Part shown: piece by piece, positions 42,988 to 51,621 of the stretch | How the letters are laid out: each line of letters opens with the position of its first letter | Numbering within the stretch: position 1 is the stretch's first letter | DNA from: SG8-30 sp964406445 | Lineage (GTDB): Bacteria > Pseudomonadota > Gammaproteobacteria > Steroidobacterales > Steroidobacteraceae | NCBI GenBank assembly: GCA_964406445.1 | Contig: CAYORU010000007.1 | Span: 70,286 to 134,285 of the forward strand | Direction: 5' to 3' | Length of the DNA stretch: 64,000 bases | The notes under the pieces: generated by a model | What the model was told of the DNA's origin: nothing | The model's database searches: none | The model's input: the letters and a program-made list of their open reading frames with translations, nothing else | Made by a program: the position numbers and the translations under genes

Positions 42988-45132
42988 ATGATCCCGAGGA
43001 TGCAGTGGCTCGTCGCCGGCGCGGCAGGCGCCGCGCTCGTCGCCGCGGCGGCCTTCGCCGCCGCCCAGTCCCCGCGCCGGGACGGCCTCGCCGTGCACGC
43101 GGCGGAGGCGGCCTCGGCCGCGGTCTCGGCCGACCAGGTCGCCGCCGGCGAGAAGGTCTACCAGGCGGCTTGCCTCGCCTGCCATCAGGCGGACGGCAAG
43201 GGCCTGCCCAACGCATTCCCACCGCTTGCGGGTTCCGATTACCTGGCGGCCGACCTCGAGCGCGCGATCGGCGTCGTGCTGCACGGCCTGCAGGGCGCGG
43301 TGACGGTCAACGGCGTGACCTACAACTCGGTCATGCCGCCGATGGCGCAGCTCTCCGACCGCGAGATCGCCGACGCGCTGACCTTCGCCATGAACAGCTG
43401 GGGCAACCGGCTCGGCAGCGTTTCCGCGGCGCAGGTCGCCGCCATCCGCGCGCAGGGCGGCCGTGAGCAGACCGCCGGGTCGCCGACCGAGCACCCGGCC
43501 ACGACGGTCGCCGAGATGAAGTACCAGGGCGCGCCGACCGCGATGGGCGCGGAAGGGGTCGCGATGGTGACTTCGCCCGGCGCGCCGCCGATGACCGAGG
43601 AAGGCTTCGCGCGCGCCGGGCAGATCTACTTCGAGCGCTGCGCGGGCTGCCACGGCGTGCTGAGAAAGGGCGCGACCGGCAAGCCGCTGACGCCGGACAT
43701 CACGCAGGCGCGCGGCACCGAGTACCTGAAGGTGTTCATCAACTACGGCTCACCGGCCGGCATGCCGAACTGGGGCAGCTCGGGCGACCTGACGGCCGAG
43801 GAAGTCGAGCTGATGGCGCGCTTCGTCCAGCACACGCCGCCGACGCCGCCGGAGTTCGGGCTCGAGGACATGAAGAAGACCTGGACGGTGCGCGTGGCGC
43901 CGGATGAGCGCCCGACGCGCAAGCTGAACGACCTCGACATCGGCAACGTGTTCGCGGTGACGCTGCGCGACTCGGGCGAGGTGGCGCTGATCGACGGCGA
44001 CAGCAAGCGGATCGTCAACATCGTCAAGACCGGCTACGCCGTGCACATCTCGCGTTCCTCGCACAGCAGCCGCTATGTCTACACCATCGGCCGCGACGGC
44101 AAGATCGACCTGATCGACCTGTGGATGGAGAAGCCGGACGTCGTCGCCGAGGTCAAGATCGGCCTCGAGGCGCGCTCGGTCGAGACCTCGAAGTACAAGG
44201 GCTACGAGGACCGCTACGCGATCGCCGGCGCCTACTGGCCGCCGCAGTACGTGATCATGGACGGCGAGACGCTCGAGCCGCGCCGGATCATGTCCACCCG
44301 CGGCATGACGGTCGACACGCAGGAATACCACCCCGAGCCGCGCGTCGCGGCGATCGTCGCCTCGCACGAGCACCCCGAGTGGATCGTCAACGTCAAGGAA
44401 ACCGGCCAGATCCTGCTGGTCGACTACGCCGACGTGGACAATCTGAAGGTCACCCAGATCGGCGCCGCGCGCTTCCTGCACGACGGCGGCTGGGACGCCA
44501 GCAAGCGCTACTTCCTGACTGCGGCCAACCAGTCCGACAAGATCGCCGTGGTCGACGCGCGCGAGCAGAAGCTCGCGGCGCTGGTTGACGTCGATCGCAT
44601 CCCGCACCCGGGCCGCGGCGCGAACCTCGTTGACCCCGAGCACGGCCCGGTGTGGGTGACGAGCGCGCTCGGCAACGACAAGGTCACCTTCATCGGCACC
44701 GACCCCGAAGGGCATCCAGCGCAGGCCTGGAAGCCGGTGCGGGTGCTGAAGGGCCAGGGCGGCGGGTCGCTGTTCGTGAAGACCCACCCGACCTCGAGGC
44801 ACCTGTACGTAGACACGCCGCTCAACCCGGACGAGAAGATCAGCCAGAGTGTCGCGGTGTTCGACGTGACGAATCTCGGCGCAGGCTACAAGGTCCTGCC
44901 GATTGCCGAGTGGGCCGACGTCGGCGAAGGCCCCAAGCGGGTCGTGCAGCCGGAGTTCAACAAGGCCGGCGACGAGGTCTGGTTCTCGGTGTGGAACGGG
45001 AAGGAGCAGCGCTCGGCGATCGTGGTGGTCGACGACCGCACGCTCGCGCTCAAGGCCGTGATCAAGGACCCCCGGCTCGTCACGCCGACCGGCAAGTTCA
45101 ACGTCCACAACACGGTGAACGACGTCTATTGA
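42988..45132 (+). CDS. nirS: Cytochrome cd1 nitrite reductase with an extra N-terminal cytochrome c domain
   Basis: ATG 42988 (GGAG six bases ahead) gives 714 residues. After a signal peptide there is an additional cytochrome c domain at about 50-145 with Cys62-Leu-Ala-Cys-His66 and GVTYNSVMPPMAQLSDREIA. The usual NirS c domain follows with Cys218-Ala-Gly-Cys-His222. The d1 propeller spans about 290-714 (KKTWTVRVAPDERPTRKLND, TQEYHPEPRVAAIVASHEHP with active-site His). Pseudomonas NirS has 568 residues, so the surplus equals one cytochrome domain, plausibly a fused NirC-like electron donor. It reduces nitrite to NO in the periplasm. No haem d1 biosynthesis genes are in the window. Confidence 0.93.
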   Translation: MIPRMQWLVAGAAGAALVAAAAFAAAQSPRRDGLAVHAAEAASAAVSADQVAAGEKVYQAACLACHQADGKGLPNAFPPLAGSDYLAADLERAIGVVLHGLQGAVTVNGVTYNSVMPPMAQLSDREIADALTFAMNSWGNRLGSVSAAQVAAIRAQGGREQTAGSPTEHPATTVAEMKYQGAPTAMGAEGVAMVTSPGAPPMTEEGFARAGQIYFERCAGCHGVLRKGATGKPLTPDITQARGTEYLKVFINYGSPAGMPNWGSSGDLTAEEVELMARFVQHTPPTPPEFGLEDMKKTWTVRVAPDERPTRKLNDLDIGNVFAVTLRDSGEVALIDGDSKRIVNIVKTGYAVHISRSSHSSRYVYTIGRDGKIDLIDLWMEKPDVVAEVKIGLEARSVETSKYKGYEDRYAIAGAYWPPQYVIMDGETLEPRRIMSTRGMTVDTQEYHPEPRVAAIVASHEHPEWIVNVKETGQILLVDYADVDNLKVTQIGAARFLHDGGWDASKRYFLTAANQSDKIAVVDAREQKLAALVDVDRIPHPGRGANLVDPEHGPVWVTSALGNDKVTFIGTDPEGHPAQAWKPVRVLKGQGGGSLFVKTHPTSRHLYVDTPLNPDEKISQSVAVFDVTNLGAGYKVLPIAEWADVGEGPKRVVQPEFNKAGDEVWFSVWNGKEQRSAIVVVDDRTLALKAVIKDPRLVTPTGKFNVHNTVNDVY

Positions 45133-45149
45133 GGGCGGAAGCCACCGGG

Positions 45150-45305
45150 AAACTCCAGGGGACATTCCCTTGGAGTTTTCCGCGATCTCGGCCGCTGACC
45201 GGTCACCCTGCTGAGAAAACTCCAAGGGAATGTCCTCTGGAGTTTCCTGGAGTTTCTGGAGTTTGTGGCAGCGGACAAACTCCAGGCGAATGTCCCCTGG
45301 GGTTT
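45150..45305. repeat. Three 29-bp palindromic (REP-like) repeats between nirS and slyD
   Basis: Copies lie at 45150-45178, 45217-45245 and 45277-45305. Each is an imperfect inverted repeat framed by AAACTCCA and TGGAGTTT with a core like GGGACATTCCC. Copy 2 is the reverse complement of copy 1 with one mismatch; copy 3 resembles copy 2 with a few changes. Between copies 2 and 3 the motif CTGGAGTTT is repeated. These look like REP/RAYT-type repeats; copy 3 is followed by TTTTT and may also act as a terminator. The 229-base gap has no gene. Confidence 0.75.
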
Positions 45306-45361
45306 TGGGGCCGGCTTTTTGCTGTAACATTGAGGCTCGTGCTCATCCGCGGGGACCGTTC

Positions 45362-45844
45362 ATGAAGATCGCCGAAGACACCGTCGTGTCCATCCACTAC
45401 ACCCTGAAGAACGGGGAGGGCACGGTCCTCGACGCCTCGGGCGGCGGCGCGCCGCTCGCCTACCTGCACGGCGCGGGCAACATCATCCCGGGCCTCGAGA
45501 GCGCGCTCGAGGGCAAGCAGACCGGCGACAAGCTCTCGGTCACCGTCGAGCCGGAGAAGGGCTACGGCGAGCGCGACGAGCGGCTCGTGCAGGCGGTGCC
45601 GCGCAGCGCCTTCAAGGACGTCAAGGAGCTGGCGCCGGGCATGCAGTTCCAGGCGCAGGGCCCGCAGGGCACGCGGCTCGTGGTCGTGACCCAGGTCGCC
45701 ACCGACGTGGTGACGGTCGACGCGAACCATCCGCTGGCCGGCCAGACGCTGCACTTCGAGGTCGAGGTCGCCGAGGTCCGCGAGGCCACCCGCGAAGAGC
45801 TCGAGCACGGCCACGTGCACGGGCCGGGCGGCCACCACCACTGA
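45362..45844 (+). CDS. slyD: FKBP-type peptidyl-prolyl isomerase, SlyD family
   Basis: The 160-residue protein has the split FKBP domain (TVVSIHYTLKNGEGTVLDAS, YLHGAGNIIPGLESALEGKQ, PEKGYGERD) interrupted by the IF chaperone flap (about 70-130; GMQFQAQ, DANHPLAGQTLHFEVEV). A short His-rich tail (HGHVHGPGGHHH) resembles the metal-binding end of E. coli SlyD. It helps protein folding and can deliver nickel in the cytoplasm. Location between nirS and a TonB receptor may be chance, though a metal role fits. Confidence 0.92.
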   Translation: MKIAEDTVVSIHYTLKNGEGTVLDASGGGAPLAYLHGAGNIIPGLESALEGKQTGDKLSVTVEPEKGYGERDERLVQAVPRSAFKDVKELAPGMQFQAQGPQGTRLVVVTQVATDVVTVDANHPLAGQTLHFEVEVAEVREATREELEHGHVHGPGGHHH

Positions 45845-45857
45845 GGCGTGTCGTTGC

Positions 45858-48050
45858 CTAGAAGCCGAGCGTGAGGCTGAGCGTGACGCTCCGGCCCGGG
45901 CGCCGGTACTGCTCGAGCAGCGGGTCGCCCGCGGCGCGGCCGCGCACGTCCGTCCACTCGAAGTAGCTGCGGTCGGCGAGGTTGAGCACCGCGCCGCGCA
46001 GCGTCAGCTGCGGGCCGATCCGCCAGTAGCCGGCGAGATCCAGCACGGCGAAGCCGCCGGGCTCGGCGAGCGGCACCGGGCCGCCCGGGACGCGGTCCTG
46101 GCCCGCGGCGGCCGTGAGCGACAGGTCCGCCCCGGCCCGGCCCCCCGGCGCGTCGTAGCGAAGCGACAGCACGCCGCGCAGCGGCTCGATCGAGTCGAGC
46201 GGCTGGTCGCGCTCGAGGTCGTCGCCGCGGGCGTAGGCGGCGGCGAGCCGTGCCGACCAGCCGGGCGGCAGGCCCAGCACGCCGGCGAGGCTCGCCTCGA
46301 GCGTTGCCTCGGCGCCGAGGACCTCGGCGCGCGCCACGTTGCGCGACTGGAAGAGGATCCTGCCGGTGGCCGGGTCGGTGCCGATCCGCACCCGCGACTC
46401 GATGAAGTCCTCGTAGCGGCTGTAGAACACGCTGGCGCTGCCGGCCAGGGCCGCGCCCGTGAACCGCAGGCCGAGCTCGAGACTGTCGCTCGTCTCCGGC
46501 CGCAGGTCCGGGTTCGGCAGCGCGCGGATGTTGAACTGCGGGATGTCGAGGCCGATGTTGACGTCCTCGAACGGCGGCGCGCGAAAGCCCTGTGCGTACT
46601 GCAGCCAGGCCGTCAGCCCCTCGCGCGCCTGCCAGGACAGGCCGAGCTTCGGCGAGAGCGAGACCTGCTCCACCGACGCGGGCACCTGGCCCGGGTTGTC
46701 CTCGGCGTACAGCGGATCGTGGCGCGGCCGCAGCCGGTAGGCATCCAGGCGCAACCCCGGCGTGACGGCAAAGGCGCCGCCGCCGGGGCGGAACTCGTCC
46801 TGCAGGTAGAGGCCGAGCTTCGCGACCTCGCTCTCCGGGAAGTCGCGCACCGGCATGGCCTCGCCGAGCAGCACGCGGCTCTCGGCGCCGGTCAGCAGAT
46901 TGGTCTGAAGTCCGTCGCGGCGCTCGGCGATGCGCGAGTGGTTGAGCTCGACGCCGCCGACGAGGCGGTGGCTGCCGCTGCCCGCCTCGAGCGTGTGCGC
47001 GAGCGTCAGCTCGCCGCCCGCCATCCGCTCGACGTACTCGAAGCCGCGCTCGATGCGAAGCGGCGGGGTGCGCGGCGGCGCCGCGCGACGCTCCTCGGCG
47101 GTCAGCTGGCGCACCGTCGTGTCCTGCCACCACAGCCGCCACTCGGCGTGCTCGAGCGGGCCCCAGGCCGCGGCCGGCTGGTCGAGCACGAGGCGCCGCG
47201 TCGCGTAGCGGTCGTCGGCGTCCATGGCCAGCGTGTTGGCGAAGGCGCCCGGCGAGAGCTGCAGGGACTCGACGTCGGTCAGGACCCGCGTGCGGTCCCA
47301 TGCGAAGGTGAGGCGCAGCGGCCGCTCGAGGCCGTCGTGCACGGCGCGCAGAAGCGCGAAGTCGGCCCCGGCGTCGCGCGGGTTCGGCCGCGCGGAGGCG
47401 GAGGCCAGGTTGACGGCGCCGGCCTCGCGCCGCCCGAGCGCGAGCAGGGTCGCGAGATCGCCCTGTCGCGCGGCGAGCGTCAGCGCCGCGTGGCGGCCGT
47501 CGTCGACGCCCGCATGGCCCACGCGCAGGCGCCCGGCGAGCCGGTCGGCGCTGCCGCCGAGCAGCCCGCGCGGATCGAGGGTCGTCGTGGCGATCACGCC
47601 GCCGAGCGCGTCGCTGCCATAGAGCGAGGAGGCCGCGCCATGCAGGATCTCGATCCGCTCGATGAGCTCGGCCTCGGCGAAGCGCCGGCCGGTGTTCGAG
47701 ACGCTGCCGACCTTGTAGAACGACGGCGCCGGCACGCCATCCGTCTCGAGCAGCACCCGGTTGCCGCCGAGGCCGCGCAGGCTCGGCCCGCCGTTGCCGA
47801 AGCGGTGCGGGTCGGCGCCGACCGTGACCGCCGGCATGTGCCGCAGCAGGCCGCGCAAGTCGGCGGCATTCGCCGCCTCGATCGCCTCGCGGTCGAGCAC
47901 GGTGACGGTCGCCGCCGCGCGCGCGAGCGGCTCGGCGCGCTTGCCGACCACGGTGATGGCCTCGAGCGTCGGCGGAGAGACGGCCTCCGCCGTCGCGGCG
48001 GCGGCCGCGGCGGCGCCGAGCAGGGCGACGATGCAGCGGGCGAGCTTCAT
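45858..48050 (-). CDS. TonB-dependent receptor, haem/haemoglobin-type
   Basis: ATG 48050 gives 730 residues. It has a signal peptide (CIVALLGAAAAAAATAEA), a TonB box with LEAITVVGKR, a plug (LRGLLRHMPAVTVGADPHRF, IERIEILHGAASSLYGSDAL) and a barrel ending SLTLGF. The segments WLQYAQGFRAPPFEDVN and LPNPDLRPETSDSLELGLRF are typical of the haem/lactoferrin receptor group (FRAP and NPDLxPE motifs). Its likely job is uptake of haem or another iron form. A Dnr/Fnr-type box lies 60 bases upstream, which would place it under denitrification control. Confidence 0.88.
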   Translation of the reverse strand: MKLARCIVALLGAAAAAAATAEAVSPPTLEAITVVGKRAEPLARAAATVTVLDREAIEAANAADLRGLLRHMPAVTVGADPHRFGNGGPSLRGLGGNRVLLETDGVPAPSFYKVGSVSNTGRRFAEAELIERIEILHGAASSLYGSDALGGVIATTTLDPRGLLGGSADRLAGRLRVGHAGVDDGRHAALTLAARQGDLATLLALGRREAGAVNLASASARPNPRDAGADFALLRAVHDGLERPLRLTFAWDRTRVLTDVESLQLSPGAFANTLAMDADDRYATRRLVLDQPAAAWGPLEHAEWRLWWQDTTVRQLTAEERRAAPPRTPPLRIERGFEYVERMAGGELTLAHTLEAGSGSHRLVGGVELNHSRIAERRDGLQTNLLTGAESRVLLGEAMPVRDFPESEVAKLGLYLQDEFRPGGGAFAVTPGLRLDAYRLRPRHDPLYAEDNPGQVPASVEQVSLSPKLGLSWQAREGLTAWLQYAQGFRAPPFEDVNIGLDIPQFNIRALPNPDLRPETSDSLELGLRFTGAALAGSASVFYSRYEDFIESRVRIGTDPATGRILFQSRNVARAEVLGAEATLEASLAGVLGLPPGWSARLAAAYARGDDLERDQPLDSIEPLRGVLSLRYDAPGGRAGADLSLTAAAGQDRVPGGPVPLAEPGGFAVLDLAGYWRIGPQLTLRGAVLNLADRSYFEWTDVRGRAAGDPLLEQYRRPGRSVTLSLTLGF

Positions 48051-48110
48051 GGCCGGAGTCCTCGAGGGGCCGATCCGGCCCCATCGTCGCTCCGGTGCCG
48101 GCGATCCGCC

Positions 48111-48124
48111 TTGACGCGGATCAA
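48111..48124 (-). promoter_or_regulatory. Dnr/Fnr-type box upstream of the haem-type TonB receptor
   Basis: TTGAC-GCGG-ATCAA, same class as the boxes at 42092 and 42899, centred about 67 bases before the receptor ATG at 48050. It lies between the receptor and the stop of a CoA-transferase gene at 48131, so the receptor is its only reasonable target. Confidence 0.7.
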
Positions 48125-48130
48125 GCGGCC

Positions 48131-49252
48131 CTAACGGCGGCGCAGCGGCCCGATCAGCGCCTCGTTGTGCTCGCCGGCGGCCGGCAGGTCGAAGCGCGCC
48201 GCGCCCGGCTCGTCCGCGAACCGGATCGGCAGGCCGACGTGCTCGATGCCCGCCTCGTCGACGAGCAGCATGCCGCGCTCGCGCACCTGTTCCTCGTCGA
48301 AGGCCTCGCGCAGGTTGCGCACCGGCGCGAAGCCGATGTCGCGGCCGGCGAACCAGGCCTCCCACTCGGCCTGGGTGCGGGTCTCGAACTGGCCCTGCAG
48401 GAAGTCCATCAGCGGCTGCTGGTGCGGCCCCGGGCCGCGCTCGGCGAGCGGAACGAGATCGAGCCGGCCCCATTCGCCCAGCAGGTTCCTGACGAACTTG
48501 AGCTCCTGCGCGCCGAGCACCACGTGGCGGCCGTCCTTGGTCCGGTACGGCCGGTAGAAGGCCGAGCCGCCGAAGCTGCGCTCGTGCTTCGGCACCGGCG
48601 CGCGCTTCTCGACGAACACCGGCCCGAGCACGTTCGGCAGGCAGGCGAGCAGCGAGTCGAGCATGGCGACGTCGAGGTAGTCGCCGCGGCCGGTCTTCTC
48701 GCGCCGGTACAGCGCCATGGTGATGCCGCCGAGCGCCATCAGCGAGGAGGCAATGTCGGCCGCCGGGATGAAGGGCATCACCGGCTCGCCGTCGTTGCCG
48801 AGGTTGACGCTGACCGTGCCCGCGTAAGCCTCGACCGCGAGGTCGTGCGCGGGCAGGTCGCGGCGCGGGCCGGTCTGGCCGAAGGCGCAGATCGAGGCGT
48901 AGACGATGCGCGGATTGCGCGCCGAGACGGCCGCGTAGTCGACGCCGAGGCGCTTCACCACGCCCGGCCGGAAGGCCTCGACGAACACGTCCGCGGTCTC
49001 GGCGAGCGCAAGCAGCGCCTCGCGCTCGGCGGGGTCCTTCAGGTTCAGCACCACGCTCTTCTTGCCGCGGTTCATGTTGCGGAAGAAAGTCGTGTGGCCG
49101 CCGTGGCCGAGTCCGATGTGCCGACCCGGGTCGCCCTCGCCGGGCGCCTCGACCTTGATCACCTCGGCGCCGTGGTCCGCCATGATCATGGTCATGAGCG
49201 GCCCGGGCAGGAACTGCGAGAGGTCGAGGACCCGGATCCCCTCGAGCTTCAC
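48131..49252 (-). CDS. CaiB/BaiF-type (family III) CoA-transferase
   Basis: GTG 49252 overlaps the previous TGA (GTGA) and gives 373 residues. The start VKLEGIRVLDLSQFLPGPLM is followed by ADHGAEVIKVEAPGEGDPGR, and Asp166 in the context IPAADIASS occupies the catalytic aspartate position (Asp169 in CaiB). Other motifs are NRGKKSVVLNLKDP and LDVAMLDSLLA. It moves CoA between carboxylic acids, probably to activate the acid used by this cluster. It ends the leftward operon starting with the MaoC gene at 52140. Confidence 0.9.
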   Translation of the reverse strand: MKLEGIRVLDLSQFLPGPLMTMIMADHGAEVIKVEAPGEGDPGRHIGLGHGGHTTFFRNMNRGKKSVVLNLKDPAEREALLALAETADVFVEAFRPGVVKRLGVDYAAVSARNPRIVYASICAFGQTGPRRDLPAHDLAVEAYAGTVSVNLGNDGEPVMPFIPAADIASSLMALGGITMALYRREKTGRGDYLDVAMLDSLLACLPNVLGPVFVEKRAPVPKHERSFGGSAFYRPYRTKDGRHVVLGAQELKFVRNLLGEWGRLDLVPLAERGPGPHQQPLMDFLQGQFETRTQAEWEAWFAGRDIGFAPVRNLREAFDEEQVRERGMLLVDEAGIEHVGLPIRFADEPGAARFDLPAAGEHNEALIGPLRRR

Positions 49253-50436
49253 AGCGCGCCCGCCTCGCGCAGGCCGGCGATGGCGGTGGCGTCGTAGCCG
49301 AGGCCGGCGAGCACCTCCTCGGTGTGCGCGCCGAGCGCCGGGGCCGGCGCGAGCGGCAGCCGGCGGCCGTCGAGCTTGATCGGGTTGGCCAGCGCGCGGA
49401 ATCCTGGCATCCGCGGGTGCGGCAGCGGCTGCACCATGCCGATGGCGTGCACGTAGGGGTTGTCGAGCGCCTGCGGCAGGTCGTTGACCGGCGCGGCCGG
49501 CAGCTGGTGGCGCAGGCGCGCGAGCCAATGGTCCGTCGTGTCCTCGCGGAACACCGCATCCAGCAGCTCGGTCAGCTCCGGCCGGTGCTGGCGGCGCGCC
49601 TCCATGGTCGCGAAGCGCGGATCCTCGGCGAGTTCCGGCCGGCGGATCTCCGTAAGCAGCGCGCGCCAGAACTTCTCGGTCATGCACATCACGAAGATCC
49701 AGCCGTCCCTCGTCGGGAACAGCTGCACGGGGGTCGCCGAGGGGTGCGAGCTGCGCGCGAGCCGCTCGGTCTTCTGGCCGGCGTTCAGGTACCAGGCGCC
49801 GGGGTAGGTGAGCTGGTGCAGCGCCACGTCGAACAGGCACACGTCCACGTCGCGGCCCTTTCCGTCGCGCGCGACGCCCAGCAGCGCCGCGAGGATCGCG
49901 ACCGTGGTCGTGATGCCGGTCATGTAGTCGACGATCGACAGGCCCATGCGCGCCGGCGGCGAGCCGGGCTCGCCGGTGACGTGCAGGAAGCCAGCCTCGG
50001 CCTGCATCAGGTAGTCGTAGCCCGGCCAGCCCTTGCGCTCGTTGTCGCGTCCGTAGGCGGAGAGGTGCGCGCAGACGAGCCGCGGGTTGGCGTCCGCGAG
50101 CGCCGCGTAAGTAAGCCCGAGCTTCTCCGGCTGGTCGCCGCGCAGGTTGTTCATGACGACCTGCGCGCTCGCCGCGAGCCGGCGGAAGGCCGCGCGGCCG
50201 GCGTCGGTCTTGAGGTTCAGGCAGACGCTCTTCTTGTTGTAGTTGAAGGCCTGGAAGAAGTGGCTGTCGTGCTCGCCGAGGAAGGGGCCCATGCCGCGCG
50301 TGGCGTCGCCGCCCTGCTCGCGGTTCTCGACCTTGATCACCTCGGCGCCGAGGTCGGCGAGGAACAGCGAGCCGTAGGGACCGGCGCCGAAGTTCTCGAA
50401 GGTGAGGACCCGGTAGCCGGCGAGCGGCAGGCTCAT
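49249..50436 (-). CDS. Second CaiB/BaiF-type CoA-transferase
   Basis: ATG 50436 gives 395 residues, similar in layout to its neighbour (LAGYRVLTFENFGAGPYGSL, ADLGAEVIKVENREQGGDAT, NYNKKSVCLNLKTDAGRAAF). Asp170 in SIVDYMTGI is the probable catalytic residue. Two adjacent CaiB proteins may form a heteromer or serve two different acids. Its ATG overlaps the acyl-CoA dehydrogenase stop by four bases and its stop overlaps the next gene's GTG. Confidence 0.9.
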   Translation of the reverse strand: MSLPLAGYRVLTFENFGAGPYGSLFLADLGAEVIKVENREQGGDATRGMGPFLGEHDSHFFQAFNYNKKSVCLNLKTDAGRAAFRRLAASAQVVMNNLRGDQPEKLGLTYAALADANPRLVCAHLSAYGRDNERKGWPGYDYLMQAEAGFLHVTGEPGSPPARMGLSIVDYMTGITTTVAILAALLGVARDGKGRDVDVCLFDVALHQLTYPGAWYLNAGQKTERLARSSHPSATPVQLFPTRDGWIFVMCMTEKFWRALLTEIRRPELAEDPRFATMEARRQHRPELTELLDAVFREDTTDHWLARLRHQLPAAPVNDLPQALDNPYVHAIGMVQPLPHPRMPGFRALANPIKLDGRRLPLAPAPALGAHTEEVLAGLGYDATAIAGLREAGAL

Positions 50437-51611
50437 GCGCGGCTCCTCTCGATGAGCTGCCGCGCGATGATGATGCGCTGCATCTCGTTGGTGCCCTCGC
50501 CGATGCACATCAGCGGCGCGTCGCGGAAGAAGCGCTCGATCTCGTAGTCCACCGAGTAGCTGTAGCCGCCGAAGATGCGCATCGCCTCGAGGCTGTTCTC
50601 GACCGCCGCCTCGGAGGCGAAGAGCTTCGCCATGCCCGCCTCGAGGTCGCAGCGCACGCCGGTGTCGTACTTGCGGGCCGCCTGCTCGACGAGCAGGCGC
50701 GCAGCCTCGACGCGGGTGGCCATGTCGGCGAGCTTGAGCTGGATCGCCTGGTGCTGGCAGATCGGCTTGCCGAAGGTGCTGCGCTCCTGTGCATAGGCGA
50801 GGGCATGGTTGAGCGCGCCGGTGGCGAGCCCCACGCCGCGGGCGGCGACGTTGATGCGCCCCAGCTCCAGCCCGCCGACCGCGTGCTGGAAGCCGCGGCC
50901 CTCGACGCCGCCGATCAGGTTCGCCGCCGGCACGCGGTAGCCGTCGAAGACGAGCTCGGCGCTGTCGATCGCGCGGTAGCCGAGCTTCTTCAGCTTGCGC
51001 CCGACCGTGAAGCCCTCGCCCTTCTCGCAGAGGAACAGGCTCATGCCCTTGTGGCGCGGCTGCGCCTCGGGGTCGGTCTTGACGATCACCGCGAAGCAGC
51101 TGCCGTAGATGCCGTTGGTGATCCAGGTCTTGGTGCCGTTGATGACGTAGTGGTCGCCGTCGCGGGTCGCCGTGCTGCGGATGCCCTGCAGGTCGGTGCC
51201 CGCGTCGGGCTCGGTGAGGCCGATGCCGCCGCGCAGCTCGCCGGTGGCGAAGCGCGGCAGGTAGGCCTGCTTCTGGGCGGGCGTGCCGTGGCGCTCGACC
51301 GCCTGCGCCATGATCAGGTGCGAGTTGAAGATGCCGGTCGGCGCCATCCACACCGCCGAGATGCGCGCGACCAGGCTCGCGTAGCAGCTGGCGGAGAGGC
51401 CGAGGCCGCCAAAGTCCTGCGAGATGGTCGCGCCGAACAGCCCGAGTTCCTTCATCTGCTCGACGAGGTCCTCGGGATACTGGTCCTCGAGGTCGAATTT
51501 CTTGGCGATCGGCCGGACGTCCTTGTCGATCCAGCGGTCGATGGCGTCGAGGACCTGGGCTTCCTCGTCCGGCGAGGCGCCGGTGCGGATTTCGGCGGCA
51601 GCAGTGTTCAT
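50433..51611 (-). CDS. Acyl-CoA dehydrogenase
   Basis: The 392-residue flavoprotein shows the usual three domains: N-terminal helices, beta domain (LTEPDAGTDLQGIRSTATRD, YVINGTKTWITNGIYGSCFA) and C-terminal helices (ERSTFGKPICQHQAIQLKLA, AMRIFGGYSYSVDYEIERFF). The catalytic Glu sits in APLMCIGEGTNEMQRIIIAR. It introduces an alpha,beta double bond in an acyl-CoA; here the substrate may be a dicarboxylic or branched short acyl-CoA. It follows the MaoC gene by 10 bases. Confidence 0.93.
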   Translation of the reverse strand: MNTAAAEIRTGASPDEEAQVLDAIDRWIDKDVRPIAKKFDLEDQYPEDLVEQMKELGLFGATISQDFGGLGLSASCYASLVARISAVWMAPTGIFNSHLIMAQAVERHGTPAQKQAYLPRFATGELRGGIGLTEPDAGTDLQGIRSTATRDGDHYVINGTKTWITNGIYGSCFAVIVKTDPEAQPRHKGMSLFLCEKGEGFTVGRKLKKLGYRAIDSAELVFDGYRVPAANLIGGVEGRGFQHAVGGLELGRINVAARGVGLATGALNHALAYAQERSTFGKPICQHQAIQLKLADMATRVEAARLLVEQAARKYDTGVRCDLEAGMAKLFASEAAVENSLEAMRIFGGYSYSVDYEIERFFRDAPLMCIGEGTNEMQRIIIARQLIERSRA

Positions 51612-51621
51612 GGCAGGCTCC

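Noticed and set aside
45195..45204. TGACCGGTCA palindrome as an Fnr or MerR-type operator
   Set aside because: It is 10 bases with no N4 spacer, lies between REP-like repeats, and has no promoter beside it.
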